NCBI GenBank assembly: GCA_016703005.1
Contig: JADJCX010000005.1
Coordinates: 62,001-126,000, forward strand
Length of the DNA: 64,000 bases
From: Flavobacteriales bacterium
Lineage (GTDB): Bacteria > Bacteroidota > Bacteroidia > Flavobacteriales_F > PHOS-HE28
Direction: 5' to 3'
Shown here one piece after another: positions 9,903 to 18,076 of the stretch. Made by a program: the position numbers and the translations under genes. The stretch's first letter is position 1; each line of letters starts with the position of its first letter. A model generated the notes under the pieces. That model was not told the origin of the DNA, made no database searches, and saw only the letters and a list, made by a program, of their open reading frames with translations.

Positions 9903-10830
9903 CGGGATCGATCGCATCAACTTTCCGATCGGCTGATCTCCAGAGCGTATCCAGCCCTGCTACACGTTCCTGTAGGCCCTTGCTCTCGGTCTGTTCAACC
10001 AAGGAATAGTACCACAAACCAGTGCCGATGCGGAACAATGGCATGACCAGAAATGAAACGATGATCAACAACATGTAGCCGATACCACCGATCACCAATG
10101 CTGTCGTCGGTAGGCCCTCGCTGAACCCATCTCCCACACTGGAGACCACCGACACGATAGCGGCCAAGTAGAACGGCAGGAACACGATTCCTTGGATGGC
10201 ACCGACGATGAAGTACAATACGATAACGACCAAAAGTGTCCACCACCAGTTCTTGTGCACCAATGTGAAACTTCTTCCCAAAGCATCGGTAACGCTTGCG
10301 CGCTCAGCCGCACGCGCCATCGGCGCTACAACGAATGAAGTCCCGATCCATATGCCCGGAAGGATGCAAAGCACAAAGCCCACCACGATCGCCAGTCCGT
10401 TGAGCAGGAGGATACCGAAGTAGTGCCAGAACTGGCCGATGGCGCGGCGCCATAGCTGCCCGGTGGTGATGCCTACGTGCTCCCCCTTCTCATACGCGCC
10501 GATATACTCGTGTGTGATGGCTTCCATCATGACTCCGATGAAAATGAATAGGGGATAGACCACCAACATGATAGCAAAGGAGAGGAGCGGTGTTGTGGGC
10601 TCGAACGTGCCACCTTGTGAAATGGCCTGCATTTGTTCGTTCATGGTGCTGAACGTCGTGTACAGGCTTGCCCCCAAAAAGCCCAAGGCGATCACCAACG
10701 GAAGAATGCAGATGGTGAAGATGGCCTTCAGAATTGGCTTCCAGTTCTGGCGCATGAAGGCGAATGTGTCGCCAATGGTCTGGCCGAAATCGCGGCGTTG
10801 GCGCAGGATGATGGGTGGGCGGGTGTTCAT
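9772..10830 (-). CDS. Multi-pass membrane protein of the MoxR operon (3' end probably frameshifted)
   Basis: 352 residues as read, with about six hydrophobic segments starting at residue 35 and a conserved-looking LPGIWIGTSF loop. It matches the hypothetical membrane proteins found between SpoIIM-like and DUF4129 genes in Bacteroidota, related to the DUF975/glycerophosphoryl-diester-phosphodiesterase membrane domain group; I give no function. The last 50 or so residues (after the GLDTLW region) are polar, rich in Arg, Pro and Cys, and overlap the next gene by more than 130 bases, which looks out of frame. In the third frame a TGA lies at 9919-9917 and overlaps an ATG of DUF4129 as TGATG, so the true end may be there, with an indel near 9930-9960. 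Confidence 0.7.
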   Translation of the reverse strand: MNTRPPIILRQRRDFGQTIGDTFAFMRQNWKPILKAIFTICILPLVIALGFLGASLYTTFSTMNEQMQAISQGGTFEPTTPLLSFAIMLVVYPLFIFIGVMMEAITHEYIGAYEKGEHVGITTGQLWRRAIGQFWHYFGILLLNGLAIVVGFVLCILPGIWIGTSFVVAPMARAAERASVTDALGRSFTLVHKNWWWTLLVVIVLYFIVGAIQGIVFLPFYLAAIVSVVSSVGDGFSEGLPTTALVIGGIGYMLLIIVSFLVMPLFRIGTGLWYYSLVEQTESKGLQERVAGLDTLWRSADRKVDAIDPDERCCDRSRIIVTTGRPEHHPASGPDLSCPTATGDRQHGASDS

Positions 10831-10889
10831 TCTGGTCGGGTTAGGGGCGTATGGAAGTATCGGAAGTGTTGATGCTGTGCTTGTTCAGT

Positions 10890-11873
10890 TCAAGAGCTTT
10901 TCGCACGCGGGATCGCACGCAGTCGGCGTTCAACGATGAACGGATAGATCAGGAAGTAGAAGATGATGAATGTTCCGCTGACGGCAATGATGCTCCCGCT
11001 CACCCATTCATTGAGCACTGGAGCGTGGCGTGTAACGAAGCTCTCCAGAAAACCCGCGATCATGAATATGGGGACCAGCCCGATCACCACCTTCAAACCC
11101 AGCACGGCGCCACGTTTGAAACTGGCCGCGCGCGTATAGCTGCCGGGGAACAGGAGGCCATTGCCGAGTGTCATACCCGCAGCCCCTGCAATGACCAGCG
11201 CGCTCAGTTCCAACGTTCCGTGCACCATTACCGTGAGTCCGCTCACCTTGCCCATGCCTTGGTCGATGAAGAAGTACATGAACGACCCGATCCTGAATCC
11301 TTCGTTCGCGATGGAGATACCGGGCAATAGAGCGGTGAACAGCCCTTTGCCGAAGGTCATCAACGATACCATGATGTTGTTGATGGTGATGTACGAGAAC
11401 ATGAAGCCCTCGTCCATGCTGTCATACACATCCATGGGCCTTCCGTTCTTGATGTTGTCAAGGGTCATGTTCACATAGCCATCCCCCAGCATCAACCGCA
11501 CGAAAGACGGGTCGTGGGCAGTGCTCAACATGCCAACGCCCATGCTCAAGGCGAAGACGATGAACGAGACCAACAACGCCGTTCGCGTTTTCGCCATGGC
11601 GAGTGGCACTTCTGTGGTCCAGAACGTGATGAAGCGATTGCGGTCCGTACGCTCATTACGGTGGAGCATTTGGTGTACACGTGCGCTCACCCCGTTCAGG
11701 TAGCTCGTCACATTGCTTTTGGGATAGAAGGTCCTGGCGTAGCTGAGATCGTCCGTCAGCTCTATGTACAGATCGTTGGCTTCGTCGGCGCTCAACTTCC
11801 CCAGATCGTCGGCGGCCTTTTCCAAGCGCTGCCACTTCTCCTTGTTACGGTTGATGAATGCCGCCTCGCGCAT
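10890..11873 (-). CDS. Stage II sporulation protein M-like (DUF95) membrane protein
   Basis: 327 residues. The N-terminal third is soluble and helical (MREAAFINRNKEKWQRLE, then a DLSYARTFYP motif typical of the family). Five or so membrane segments follow (starting at about 102, with HGTLELSALVIAGAAG, the hallmark HGxxE motif of SpoIIM/DUF95 proteins). In non-sporulating Bacteroidota this family is linked to RDD and MoxR genes and is not a sporulation factor. First gene of the minus-strand operon that runs to 5410; 59 bases separate it from the next gene. No clear promoter box was found before the ATG. Confidence 0.88.
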   Translation of the reverse strand: MREAAFINRNKEKWQRLEKAADDLGKLSADEANDLYIELTDDLSYARTFYPKSNVTSYLNGVSARVHQMLHRNERTDRNRFITFWTTEVPLAMAKTRTALLVSFIVFALSMGVGMLSTAHDPSFVRLMLGDGYVNMTLDNIKNGRPMDVYDSMDEGFMFSYITINNIMVSLMTFGKGLFTALLPGISIANEGFRIGSFMYFFIDQGMGKVSGLTVMVHGTLELSALVIAGAAGMTLGNGLLFPGSYTRAASFKRGAVLGLKVVIGLVPIFMIAGFLESFVTRHAPVLNEWVSGSIIAVSGTFIIFYFLIYPFIVERRLRAIPRAKSS

Positions 11874-11937
11874 GGATCATTCCCCATGTTCGGGGACGGT
11901 GAACATAGTGGGAAAATCCGCCGCCGCCCCGGCGAGC

Positions 11938-11945
11938 TACTTTCG
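11938..11945 (+). promoter_or_regulatory. Probable -7 promoter box of recF
   Basis: TACTTTCG, one mismatch from the Bacteroidota -7 consensus TAnnTTTG, 39 bases before the recF ATG. The same octamer occurs before ndk and before the LuxR-type regulator in this window. No good TTG -33 element was placed. Confidence 0.5.
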
Positions 11946-11984
11946 CCCTTCCCTGCTCGAGTGTTCCAGCGCCGAACTATTGTC

Positions 11985-13110
11985 ATGCATCTCGCCCGAC
12001 TAAGCTTGTTCAACTTCCGCAACCACCGTGAAGCCAATGCGGAATTGGGCGCACAGGTGAATTGTTTCACCGGCCCCAACGGCGTGGGTAAGACGAACCT
12101 CCTGGATGCGGTGCATTACCTGAGCCTGTGCAAGAGCTACTTCGAGCCGGTCGATATGCACAATATCCTGCACGGTGAGGATTGGTTCATGATCAGGGAC
12201 ACTTGCCACGGATGCCGGGAATGATGAATTGGCTTGCAGCGTTCGCAAAGGACAGCGCAAGATCTTCAGCCGTAACAAGAAGGAATACGATCGCTTGGCC
12301 GATCACGTTGGCAAGGTGCCGGTGGTGATGATCACGCCGTACGATGGACAACTGGTGCTCGATGGCAGCGAACTGCGGCGCCGCTTCCTCGATGGTTTGA
12401 TCGCGCAGTTCGATCGCGCCTACCTCGATGCGCTGCTACGTTACAACCGGGCACTCGCGCACCGCAACCTGCTGTTGAAGAACGGGTCGGGTCGTAGCGG
12501 TGTGACCCGCAGTGAAGTGGAACCTTGGGATGAACAACTGGTGCTGCATGGCGAGGCAGTGCATACCGTTCGGAGATCATTCATGGATCAATTGGTGCCG
12601 TTGCTGGCTTCGCATTATGCGGGCATCAGCAGCGGGCCGGAGAGCGTTGGGCTCACCTATCGCAGCGAACTCGGCGAGAAGAGCATGCGCGAGTTGTTGA
12701 CGGGTTCATGGGACCGCGACTTGTCTGCACAGCATACCACCGTGGGCATCCACCGCGATGATCTGTTGTTCACCATCGATGACCAGCCGTTGAAGCGCCA
12801 CGGTTCGCAAGGCCAGCAGAAGACGTATCTCATTGCGCTCAAGCTGGCACAGTTCGACCTCACCGCGTTGCGCGCAGGGGCGAAGCCTATCCTCCTACTG
12901 GACGACATCTTCGACAAGATCGACCCACAGCGCATGCGGCACTTGTTGAAGCTCCTTGGTGCCGGTGGCTTCGGACAGGTCCTCATAACCGATACCGACG
13001 AATCACGTCTGCACAAAGCCCTCGACGGCTTGGGCCTCGACGTTCGATTCTTCGCCATGGACCGTAACACACTTACCCGTGAGAAAAAAGAACGATCTGT
13101 CGCTGGGTGA
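11985..13110 (+). CDS. recF: DNA replication and repair protein RecF (frameshifted near 12200)
   Basis: RecF is an ABC-type ATPase that loads RecA at gaps through RecOR. The ATG at 11985 begins MHLARLSLFNFRNH; Walker A is GPNGVGKTN (about residue 30). The frame stops at 12224, but the frame ending at 13110 continues the same protein from about 12205 (DAGNDELACSVRKGQRK, then FSRNKKEYDRL). The C-terminal half has the ABC signature region (HGSQGQQKTY) and Walker B (PILLLDDIFDKID). About 375 residues in total, the normal length. One indel near 12197-12206 explains the break. It overlaps the DUF721 gene by 32 bases. RecF is rarely lost, so a sequencing error is more likely than a real pseudogene. 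Confidence 0.88.
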
Positions 13111-13369
13111 GGCCTTGGGTGCTATGGTCAAGGACTTGGGCCTGCGTCCCAAAATGGATGAGCTCGATGCCATCAGTGCTTGGGACTTTGTAGCAGGCGG
13201 CATGATCGCCAAGCACACGCGCAGCATCCGATTGCGCCATGGACAGCTACGCATCAGCGTGGATAGTGCCCCGCTGAAGCAGGAACTGAGCTACCAGAAG
13301 GACGGCTTGGTGAAACTCCTCAACGAACGGCTGGGCCGTGTTGTGGTGAAGGAGATCCTGTTGGATTGA
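13079..13369 (+). CDS. DUF721 domain-containing protein
   Basis: 96 residues from a GTG at 13079, inside the 3' end of recF. The fold is the small DUF721 (DciA-like) type: a helical start (LGEALGAMVKDLGL), then W-DFVAGGMIAKHT and paired strands LRHGQLRISVDSAPLKQEL ending in a helix LLNERLG. DciA relatives load the replicative helicase in many bacteria, which fits the place beside recF, although that role is inferred for this protein. Translational coupling to recF is likely because of the 32-base overlap. The gene converges on ndk; a weak inverted repeat (TGAGCGG at 13374-13380, CCGCTCA at 13399-13405) lies between. Confidence 0.85.
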   Translation: MRKKNDLSLGEALGAMVKDLGLRPKMDELDAISAWDFVAGGMIAKHTRSIRLRHGQLRISVDSAPLKQELSYQKDGLVKLLNERLGRVVVKEILLD

Positions 13370-13419
13370 GTGTTGAGCGGCAAGCCTGTCATAACTCACC
13401 GCTCACGACCCATCACTCT

Positions 13420-13839
13420 TCAATACTGCTCGCGCGAGCTGAAGAAGAAGTGTCCCTCGATCGCGGCATTCTCATCGCTGTCGCTGCCGTGCACTGCGTT
13501 CTTCGCTTTGCTCTCGGCATAAGCCTTTCGGATCGTTCCTTCAGCTGCTTGGGTCGGGTCCGTTGCACCGATGAGTTTGCGGAAATCCTCCATGGCATTG
13601 CTCTTTTCCAGGATCGCCGCATAAATGGGTCCACTGGCCATGTAGTCCACAAGCTCGCCATAGAAAGGGCGTTCCTTATGCACTTCGTAGAAAGCACCGG
13701 CCTCTTTGTGGCTCAGGCGCGTGTATTTGAGGGCCACCACACGGAAGCCCGCTTGCATGATCATGTCGAGGATCTTGCCTGCGTGGCCAGCGGCCACCGC
13801 TTCCGGCTTGATCATGGTGAAAGTCCTTGTCCCGGCCAT
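13420..13839 (-). CDS. ndk: Nucleoside diphosphate kinase
   Basis: 139 residues from the ATG at 13839 (MAGTRTFTMIKPEAV). The enzyme passes the gamma phosphate of ATP to nucleoside diphosphates by a phosphohistidine intermediate. The catalytic His is at about residue 117 in the NAVHGSDS motif, and the K-P-E-A and R-P-F-Y-x-x-L-V-x-Y motifs are present. The open frame continues upstream of this ATG for 20 residues without family similarity, so the ATG at 13839 is preferred. Monocistronic, with a TACTTTCG box 26 bases upstream. Confidence 0.96.
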   Translation of the reverse strand: MAGTRTFTMIKPEAVAAGHAGKILDMIMQAGFRVVALKYTRLSHKEAGAFYEVHKERPFYGELVDYMASGPIYAAILEKSNAMEDFRKLIGATDPTQAAEGTIRKAYAESKAKNAVHGSDSDENAAIEGHFFFSSREQY

Positions 13840-13865
13840 CGTTCTCTGCGTTTTTGTTTGCGGCC

Positions 13866-13873
13866 GCGAAAGT
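13866..13873 (-). promoter_or_regulatory. Probable -7 promoter box of ndk
   Basis: On the minus strand the octamer reads TACTTTCG, 26 bases before the ndk ATG. It is identical to the boxes before recF and the LuxR-type gene. Confidence 0.55.
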
Positions 13874-13951
13874 AGCCGGGCCGCACCACCCATTAACATG
13901 TTGGCATGGAAAGATCAAGCGTGCTGGAGGGGTCTACCCTTCACGCGCAGG

Positions 13952-13959
13952 TACTTTTG
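13952..13959 (+). promoter_or_regulatory. Probable -7 promoter box of the 13978 lipoprotein gene
   Basis: TACTTTTG is a full match to the Bacteroidota -7 consensus TAnnTTTG and lies 18 bases before the ATG at 13978. No TTG at the usual -33 distance was found. Confidence 0.5.
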
Positions 13960-13977
13960 ACCGGAACTCCCTATTTG

Positions 13978-14886
13978 ATGATGATACCCAAACCCCTCTC
14001 CATACCGTTGGCTATTGGTGTGCTTGCCGTTGCTTCATGCGGCGGCGGCGGAACGGAAGGATCTGCCAAGCCTGAGGAACGATTGACCATCGGTGATCCC
14101 GAGAGCGCTGCCCTGAGCGCGAGCCTTTACCAGATGCCCACACCCAACGAATTGTTCTCGTTGGTGCGCAACCTTATGGGCGAAGGGGACAAGAAGTTGA
14201 TGAGCAGCACGGAGAATGCCGATCGCTACGTTACCCTGAACAAACGCGCACTGAACTTCGGGGTGTACGCCACGGATCTAGTTTATGCAAGCCAGTTCAA
14301 TCGGGTGGAAGTTGCCCGGTACTACCTAACGGTGAAGAAATTGGGTGACGAATTGGGGTTGAGCAGTGTGTTCGATGCGGCCATCCAGAAGCGCCTCGAC
14401 AAGAACGTCTCGCACGGCGATTCGCTTGAGACCATCAGTAATGAAGCGTACTACAAGGCTTATGAGAAGTTGCAGGACGAGAACATGGGTTCGGCATTGG
14501 CCATGGTACTGGCCGGTGGCTGGGTGGAGAGCATGCACTTGGTGATGCAGAAAGCCGCAGTGACCGGAAGCTCCAGCGAATTGATGCAACGCGTGGCCGA
14601 CCAAAAGTTCACGCTGGAACACCTGCTGAAGCTCATGGAAGAGCATACGGACGATCAAGCCGTTGCCGCCTTGCACGTCCAGATGGCCGCCATTCGCACC
14701 GTGTATGATAACCTCGAGGTGAAGCGCGAATCCGTTCAAGGCAAGAGTCCCAGTGGTCGCATGGTGTTGGGCGACAAGACGAGTGTGACCCTCACCCCGG
14801 AGCATTACAAGCAATTGGAACTGGCAGTGGAAACCCTTCGCGCGGCCATCGTCGCACCGGAGGATGCAACGGCCGCAAGCAACTGA
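13978..14886 (+). CDS. Hypothetical lipoprotein, helical
   Basis: 302 residues from the ATG at 13978 (a second ATG follows at once). Signal peptide with lipobox VAVASC followed by GGGG, so the mature protein should be lipid-anchored. The rest is nearly all helical, without membrane spans, and has a conserved look (SLYQMPTPNELFSLVRNL, FGVYATDLVYASQF, LAGGWVESMHLV). Similar lipoproteins of unknown function are common in Bacteroidota; I know of no assigned role. The gene is followed after 6 bases by another exported protein, so the two probably form an operon. A TACTTTTG box lies 18 bases upstream. Confidence 0.82.
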   Translation: MMIPKPLSIPLAIGVLAVASCGGGGTEGSAKPEERLTIGDPESAALSASLYQMPTPNELFSLVRNLMGEGDKKLMSSTENADRYVTLNKRALNFGVYATDLVYASQFNRVEVARYYLTVKKLGDELGLSSVFDAAIQKRLDKNVSHGDSLETISNEAYYKAYEKLQDENMGSALAMVLAGGWVESMHLVMQKAAVTGSSSELMQRVADQKFTLEHLLKLMEEHTDDQAVAALHVQMAAIRTVYDNLEVKRESVQGKSPSGRMVLGDKTSVTLTPEHYKQLELAVETLRAAIVAPEDATAASN

Positions 14887-14892
14887 ACCGAG

Positions 14893-15510
14893 ATGAAGAA
14901 CGTGAAGCAGATAGCCGCAGCCTTGGCGTTGGCAGTCACCAGCCACTGGGCACTTGGCCAGTACGATTGCAACGAGTACCACAAATTCAATTGTGAGCGA
15001 TCGGGTGATCCGAAGTTTTCGCTCAATGGCCAGAGCCGCAGCGCGCAAGTGCAGGTTGGGATACCTACCGAACTCAACATCATCGTTTATGGTGGGCAGG
15101 ATTACCGGATCAGCCTGTGCTTCGATACGAAAGTCATCGGTTCGGAAATGGGTTTTCGCTTGGTGGAGATCGTACGCAAGGCCAAGAAGGAAATGGTGGA
15201 GGTGACCGAGCAAGAGGCTATAGTTGACGCGAACGGGCAGCCGACGGGCGAAACCAAGGATGTGAAGCGCATGGAGGAGCGGACGGTTTACGCCGATGAA
15301 AGGGTAGTGGTGTGGGATTGTGGCGAGCATGAGATGGTACAAGAGGTTGAGTTCTCGTGCACAAGCACCAAGCGTTTGTTGGTGGAAGTGGTAGCACCCG
15401 GCGTGCCCGAAGGCGAGCGCAAGGGCGCTAACAAAGACCGTGATGTCGGTTGCGTCGGCATTTTGATCGAACACATGCCAACTCCGAACACGGGTTTTGA
15501 AGCCAAGTGA
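14893..15510 (+). CDS. Hypothetical secreted protein, partner of the upstream lipoprotein
   Basis: 205 residues with a signal peptide (AALALAVTSHWALG then QYDC). The mature part is beta-rich, starts with a C-NEYHKFNC pair and has VPTELNIIVYGGQDYRISLC-like text in the middle and a late cysteine (DVGCVGILIEHM). I do not recognise a named domain. Six bases separate it from the lipoprotein gene, and a strong hairpin terminator lies downstream at 15534, so the two genes form a closed transcription unit. Confidence 0.78.
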   Translation: MKNVKQIAAALALAVTSHWALGQYDCNEYHKFNCERSGDPKFSLNGQSRSAQVQVGIPTELNIIVYGGQDYRISLCFDTKVIGSEMGFRLVEIVRKAKKEMVEVTEQEAIVDANGQPTGETKDVKRMEERTVYADERVVVWDCGEHEMVQEVEFSCTSTKRLLVEVVAPGVPEGERKGANKDRDVGCVGILIEHMPTPNTGFEAK

Positions 15511-15533
15511 ACACGATAGCCAAGTAGTGCAGG

Positions 15534-15568
15534 GAAGTCCTCGCCATCCGGCGGGGACTTCTTCCTTT
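15534..15568 (+). terminator. Rho-independent terminator after the 13978-15510 operon
   Basis: Stem GAAGTCCTCGCC (15534-15545) pairs with GGCGGGGACTTC (15550-15561), all 12 positions with one G-U wobble, loop ATCC, then a TTCCTTT tract. Confidence 0.8.
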
Positions 15569-15644
15569 GTAGCGCAGTGGAACACGCTCCCGGTGCTCTT
15601 GGTGCGGACTTGCTAAGAACGACCTCTCCTTAGACCCAACCTCA

Positions 15645-16652
15645 TTGGCTTCCTCGACCCCAAGTGCAGCTCTTAACGCGCTACGCGATCTGTTGGCTGC
15701 GCCACGTCGCATTGCCATCGTTACCCACTACAACCCCGATGGCGATGCCATGGGCAGCAGTTTGGGTTTGATGCATGTGCTGCAAGCAGCCGGTCACAGT
15801 GTCCAGGTTCTACTGCCCAATGCTCCTGCGTCTTTCCTCCATTGGATGCCGGGTTATGCGCACGCCAAGGCACACGATACCGATCCGGCCGGTGCAGCCG
15901 CTGCAATAGCCAATTGTGAGGTGTTGTTCTGTCTTGATTTCAATCGGTTGGACCGCGTGGAGAAGATGGAGGAACTCCTCAAGAGCGCGCCCATCAAGGT
16001 GCTTATCGATCACCACCGCGAGCCGGACACGTTCGACATCATGTTCAGCGATATCACAGCGTGTGCTACCTGCCAGATGGTGGTTGATGTTGTTGAGGGC
16101 ATGGGCTGGGCGGGCCATATTTCCTCGGATGCCGCGACTTGTCTATACACCGGTATCATGACGGACAGTGGTTCGTTCAGGTTCGGCAGCACTACGCCGC
16201 ATACACACAGAGTGGCGGCAGGGCTTATGGAGCGTGGTGCCGTTCCGGACATTATCCATAGCGCCGTATTGGACGACAACAGTGTTGATCGACTTCGGCT
16301 CTTGGGCTTTGCGCTCGCTGAACGCTTGGTCGTGTATCCTGAAATGGAAACGGCCATCATTACACTTTCCATTGCGGATCAGAAGCGGTTCAACTTCGCA
16401 CCCGGTGATGCCGAAGGATTGGTGAACTATGGCCTCAGCATCCGGGGCATTCGCTTGGCCGCATTCTTCATGGAACGCTCGGATCGTGTGAAGGTGAGCC
16501 TTCGGAGCAAGGGCAACCTGCCCGCTGATCGGATCTGCGCGGAACACTTCAAGGGCGGAGGCCATCGCAATGCTGCAGGTGGTCATGCATTCGACCCATT
16601 ACAACAGGTGGTGGATCGGTTCCTTTTCGTGCTTCCACCTTATTTGAAGTGA
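15645..16652 (+). CDS. nrnA: Bifunctional oligoribonuclease/PAP phosphatase, DHH family
   Basis: 335 residues, start TTG at 15645; no better ATG precedes motif I. DHH-family phosphoesterases of the NrnA type degrade short RNA oligomers and pAp using Mn2+. Motif I HYNPDGDAMGSSLG starts at residue 28, motif II is LDFNRLDR, motif III is IDHHREPD, motif IV has TDSGSFRF, and the C-terminal DHHA1 domain has the GGGHRNAAGG signature. All expected metal ligands are visible. It ends one base before the FKBP lipoprotein gene starts, so the genes are likely co-transcribed. Confidence 0.93.
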   Translation: MASSTPSAALNALRDLLAAPRRIAIVTHYNPDGDAMGSSLGLMHVLQAAGHSVQVLLPNAPASFLHWMPGYAHAKAHDTDPAGAAAAIANCEVLFCLDFNRLDRVEKMEELLKSAPIKVLIDHHREPDTFDIMFSDITACATCQMVVDVVEGMGWAGHISSDAATCLYTGIMTDSGSFRFGSTTPHTHRVAAGLMERGAVPDIIHSAVLDDNSVDRLRLLGFALAERLVVYPEMETAIITLSIADQKRFNFAPGDAEGLVNYGLSIRGIRLAAFFMERSDRVKVSLRSKGNLPADRICAEHFKGGGHRNAAGGHAFDPLQQVVDRFLFVLPPYLK

Positions 16653-16653
16653 G

Positions 16654-17172
16654 ATGCGGTGGTTGATCGGTTGTTCGCTCATCGTACTCTCCGCCTGTTC
16701 CGGTGAACCGGCCAAGCCCCCTCCAATTCCCCCCACTCAGCAAGAGTTGTTGGACGATAACCTGCGGGCCATGCGCACGGAGGCGAAGGACATCGACCTC
16801 TACGTGAAGCGCAACGGTTTGAATACGGTTTCCACTGGCACCGGTGTTCGTTGTGCGTTCATGCGCAACGTGGAAGGGCCGGTTGCGGAACCCGAACAGT
16901 TGGTGACCGTCAATTACCGTATGGAGTTGTTGAACGGGACCGAGTGTTACAGCAGTAAACCGGGTGAGCCGGAATCGTTCCGCGTGGAACACGATGATGT
17001 GGAAAGTGGCTTGCACGAAGCCGCGCAGCTCATGGGCGTTGGCGACAGTGCATTGGTCATTATCCCAAGCCATCGGGCTTTCGGCCTCATCGGCGATATG
17101 GATAAGGTCCCGATGCGTAGCACGATCATCTACCGGATCGGACTGGTCAAGATCAGCGATACAGGAAAATGA
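16654..17172 (+). CDS. FKBP-type peptidyl-prolyl isomerase lipoprotein
   Basis: 172 residues. Lipobox LSAC (residues 12-15) follows a short signal peptide, so it is an envelope lipoprotein. The C-terminal half is an FKBP domain (about 75-168: VTVNYRMELLNGTE, VESGLHEAAQLMGVGDSALVIIPSHRAFG). The G-D-S-A-L and I-P-S-H-x-A-F-G parts match the active-site region. It resembles the GldI type of gliding-associated FKBP lipoproteins, but a GldI label cannot be proved from sequence alone. It overlaps the next FKBP gene by four bases (ATGA). Confidence 0.88.
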   Translation: MRWLIGCSLIVLSACSGEPAKPPPIPPTQQELLDDNLRAMRTEAKDIDLYVKRNGLNTVSTGTGVRCAFMRNVEGPVAEPEQLVTVNYRMELLNGTECYSSKPGEPESFRVEHDDVESGLHEAAQLMGVGDSALVIIPSHRAFGLIGDMDKVPMRSTIIYRIGLVKISDTGK

Positions 17173-18041
17173 GGGTCTGGATCGTTGCTGTATTGGTCTT
17201 CTCCCTCGCCGCCTGCGACCCGGGGCCGTATCCCGGATTCAAGGAGACGAAGCCCGGCATTTGGTTCCGTTTGCACTCCCTTGGTGATGGCACGACATCG
17301 CCCATGACCGGGGACAGTGCCTTGTTGCGGTTGCGAATTGCCCACCGCGGTCAGGAGGCAGGTTCGTTGTTCAGCTCTGAAGCCTATTTCGAAGCCGATC
17401 GAGCCCGACCCTTCGATGCAGCGGTACTTGCAAGAATGAACGAGGGGGATAGCGTGAGCGTGATCCTGTCCGCTCGGTTGTTCCCGTGGGCGCAATGGAT
17501 AGGAGCGAGGACTGCGCCACCTCCGGATAACGCAATTCTTCAAGTTGAGGTCGCACTCCTTGGCATCATGGACGGGCTTGAGATCGCGGAGCTTTATCAC
17601 GCGCGATCAAGTGTGCTCGGAACGGATAGCACGGAGCATGTTGCATTGGCTGCTTACGCGAACGACCCGAACTGGTCGCGTTAGGGTACAATTGATCTGT
17701 TCGTCAAGATCATGGATGACGGGATCGACACCGTCACGATCCGCACCGGCGATCTGGTGACATTGAGGTTGCAAGGTGCCTTTCTCGATGGTCGCATCTT
17801 CGATCGGGGCAGTGCGGTGGACCCTATCGCGTTCGTGCTTGGGGACCCGGGCCAGGTCATCAACGGCGTCGAGGTCGCCGTGCACCTTCTGCATAAGGGT
17901 GGGAAGGGTGAGTTCATTGTTCCATCGTCGATGGCCTTTGGCCCTGATGGCTCATCCGGCGGGATCGTGCCGCCTTGGACCCCGGTGCATTACACCGTCG
18001 AGGTTGTGGATGTGGTCCCCGCGACCGGTCTTGTGCAATAG
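17169..18041 (+). CDS. Two-domain FKBP-type isomerase lipoprotein interrupted by an in-frame amber codon
   Basis: The start at 17169 overlaps the previous stop (ATGA). Signal peptide with lipobox LAAC. Residues about 35-130 look like a divergent FKBP domain (GDSALLRLRIAHRGQE, MNEGDSVSVILSARLF). The frame stops at TAG 17682-17684, but the same frame continues at once and encodes a clear second FKBP domain (IRTGDLVTLRLQGAFLDGRIFD, VINGVEVAVHLLHKGGKGEFIVPSSMAFGP) ending at 18041. Either one codon is mutated or misread, or the second part starts at ATG 17712. That part has no signal peptide, which favours one original protein. The next gene starts 35 bases later. Confidence 0.75.
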
Positions 18042-18076
18042 GAACCCTGTTGTCGTGCGTTCGTATGAACGGCGCC

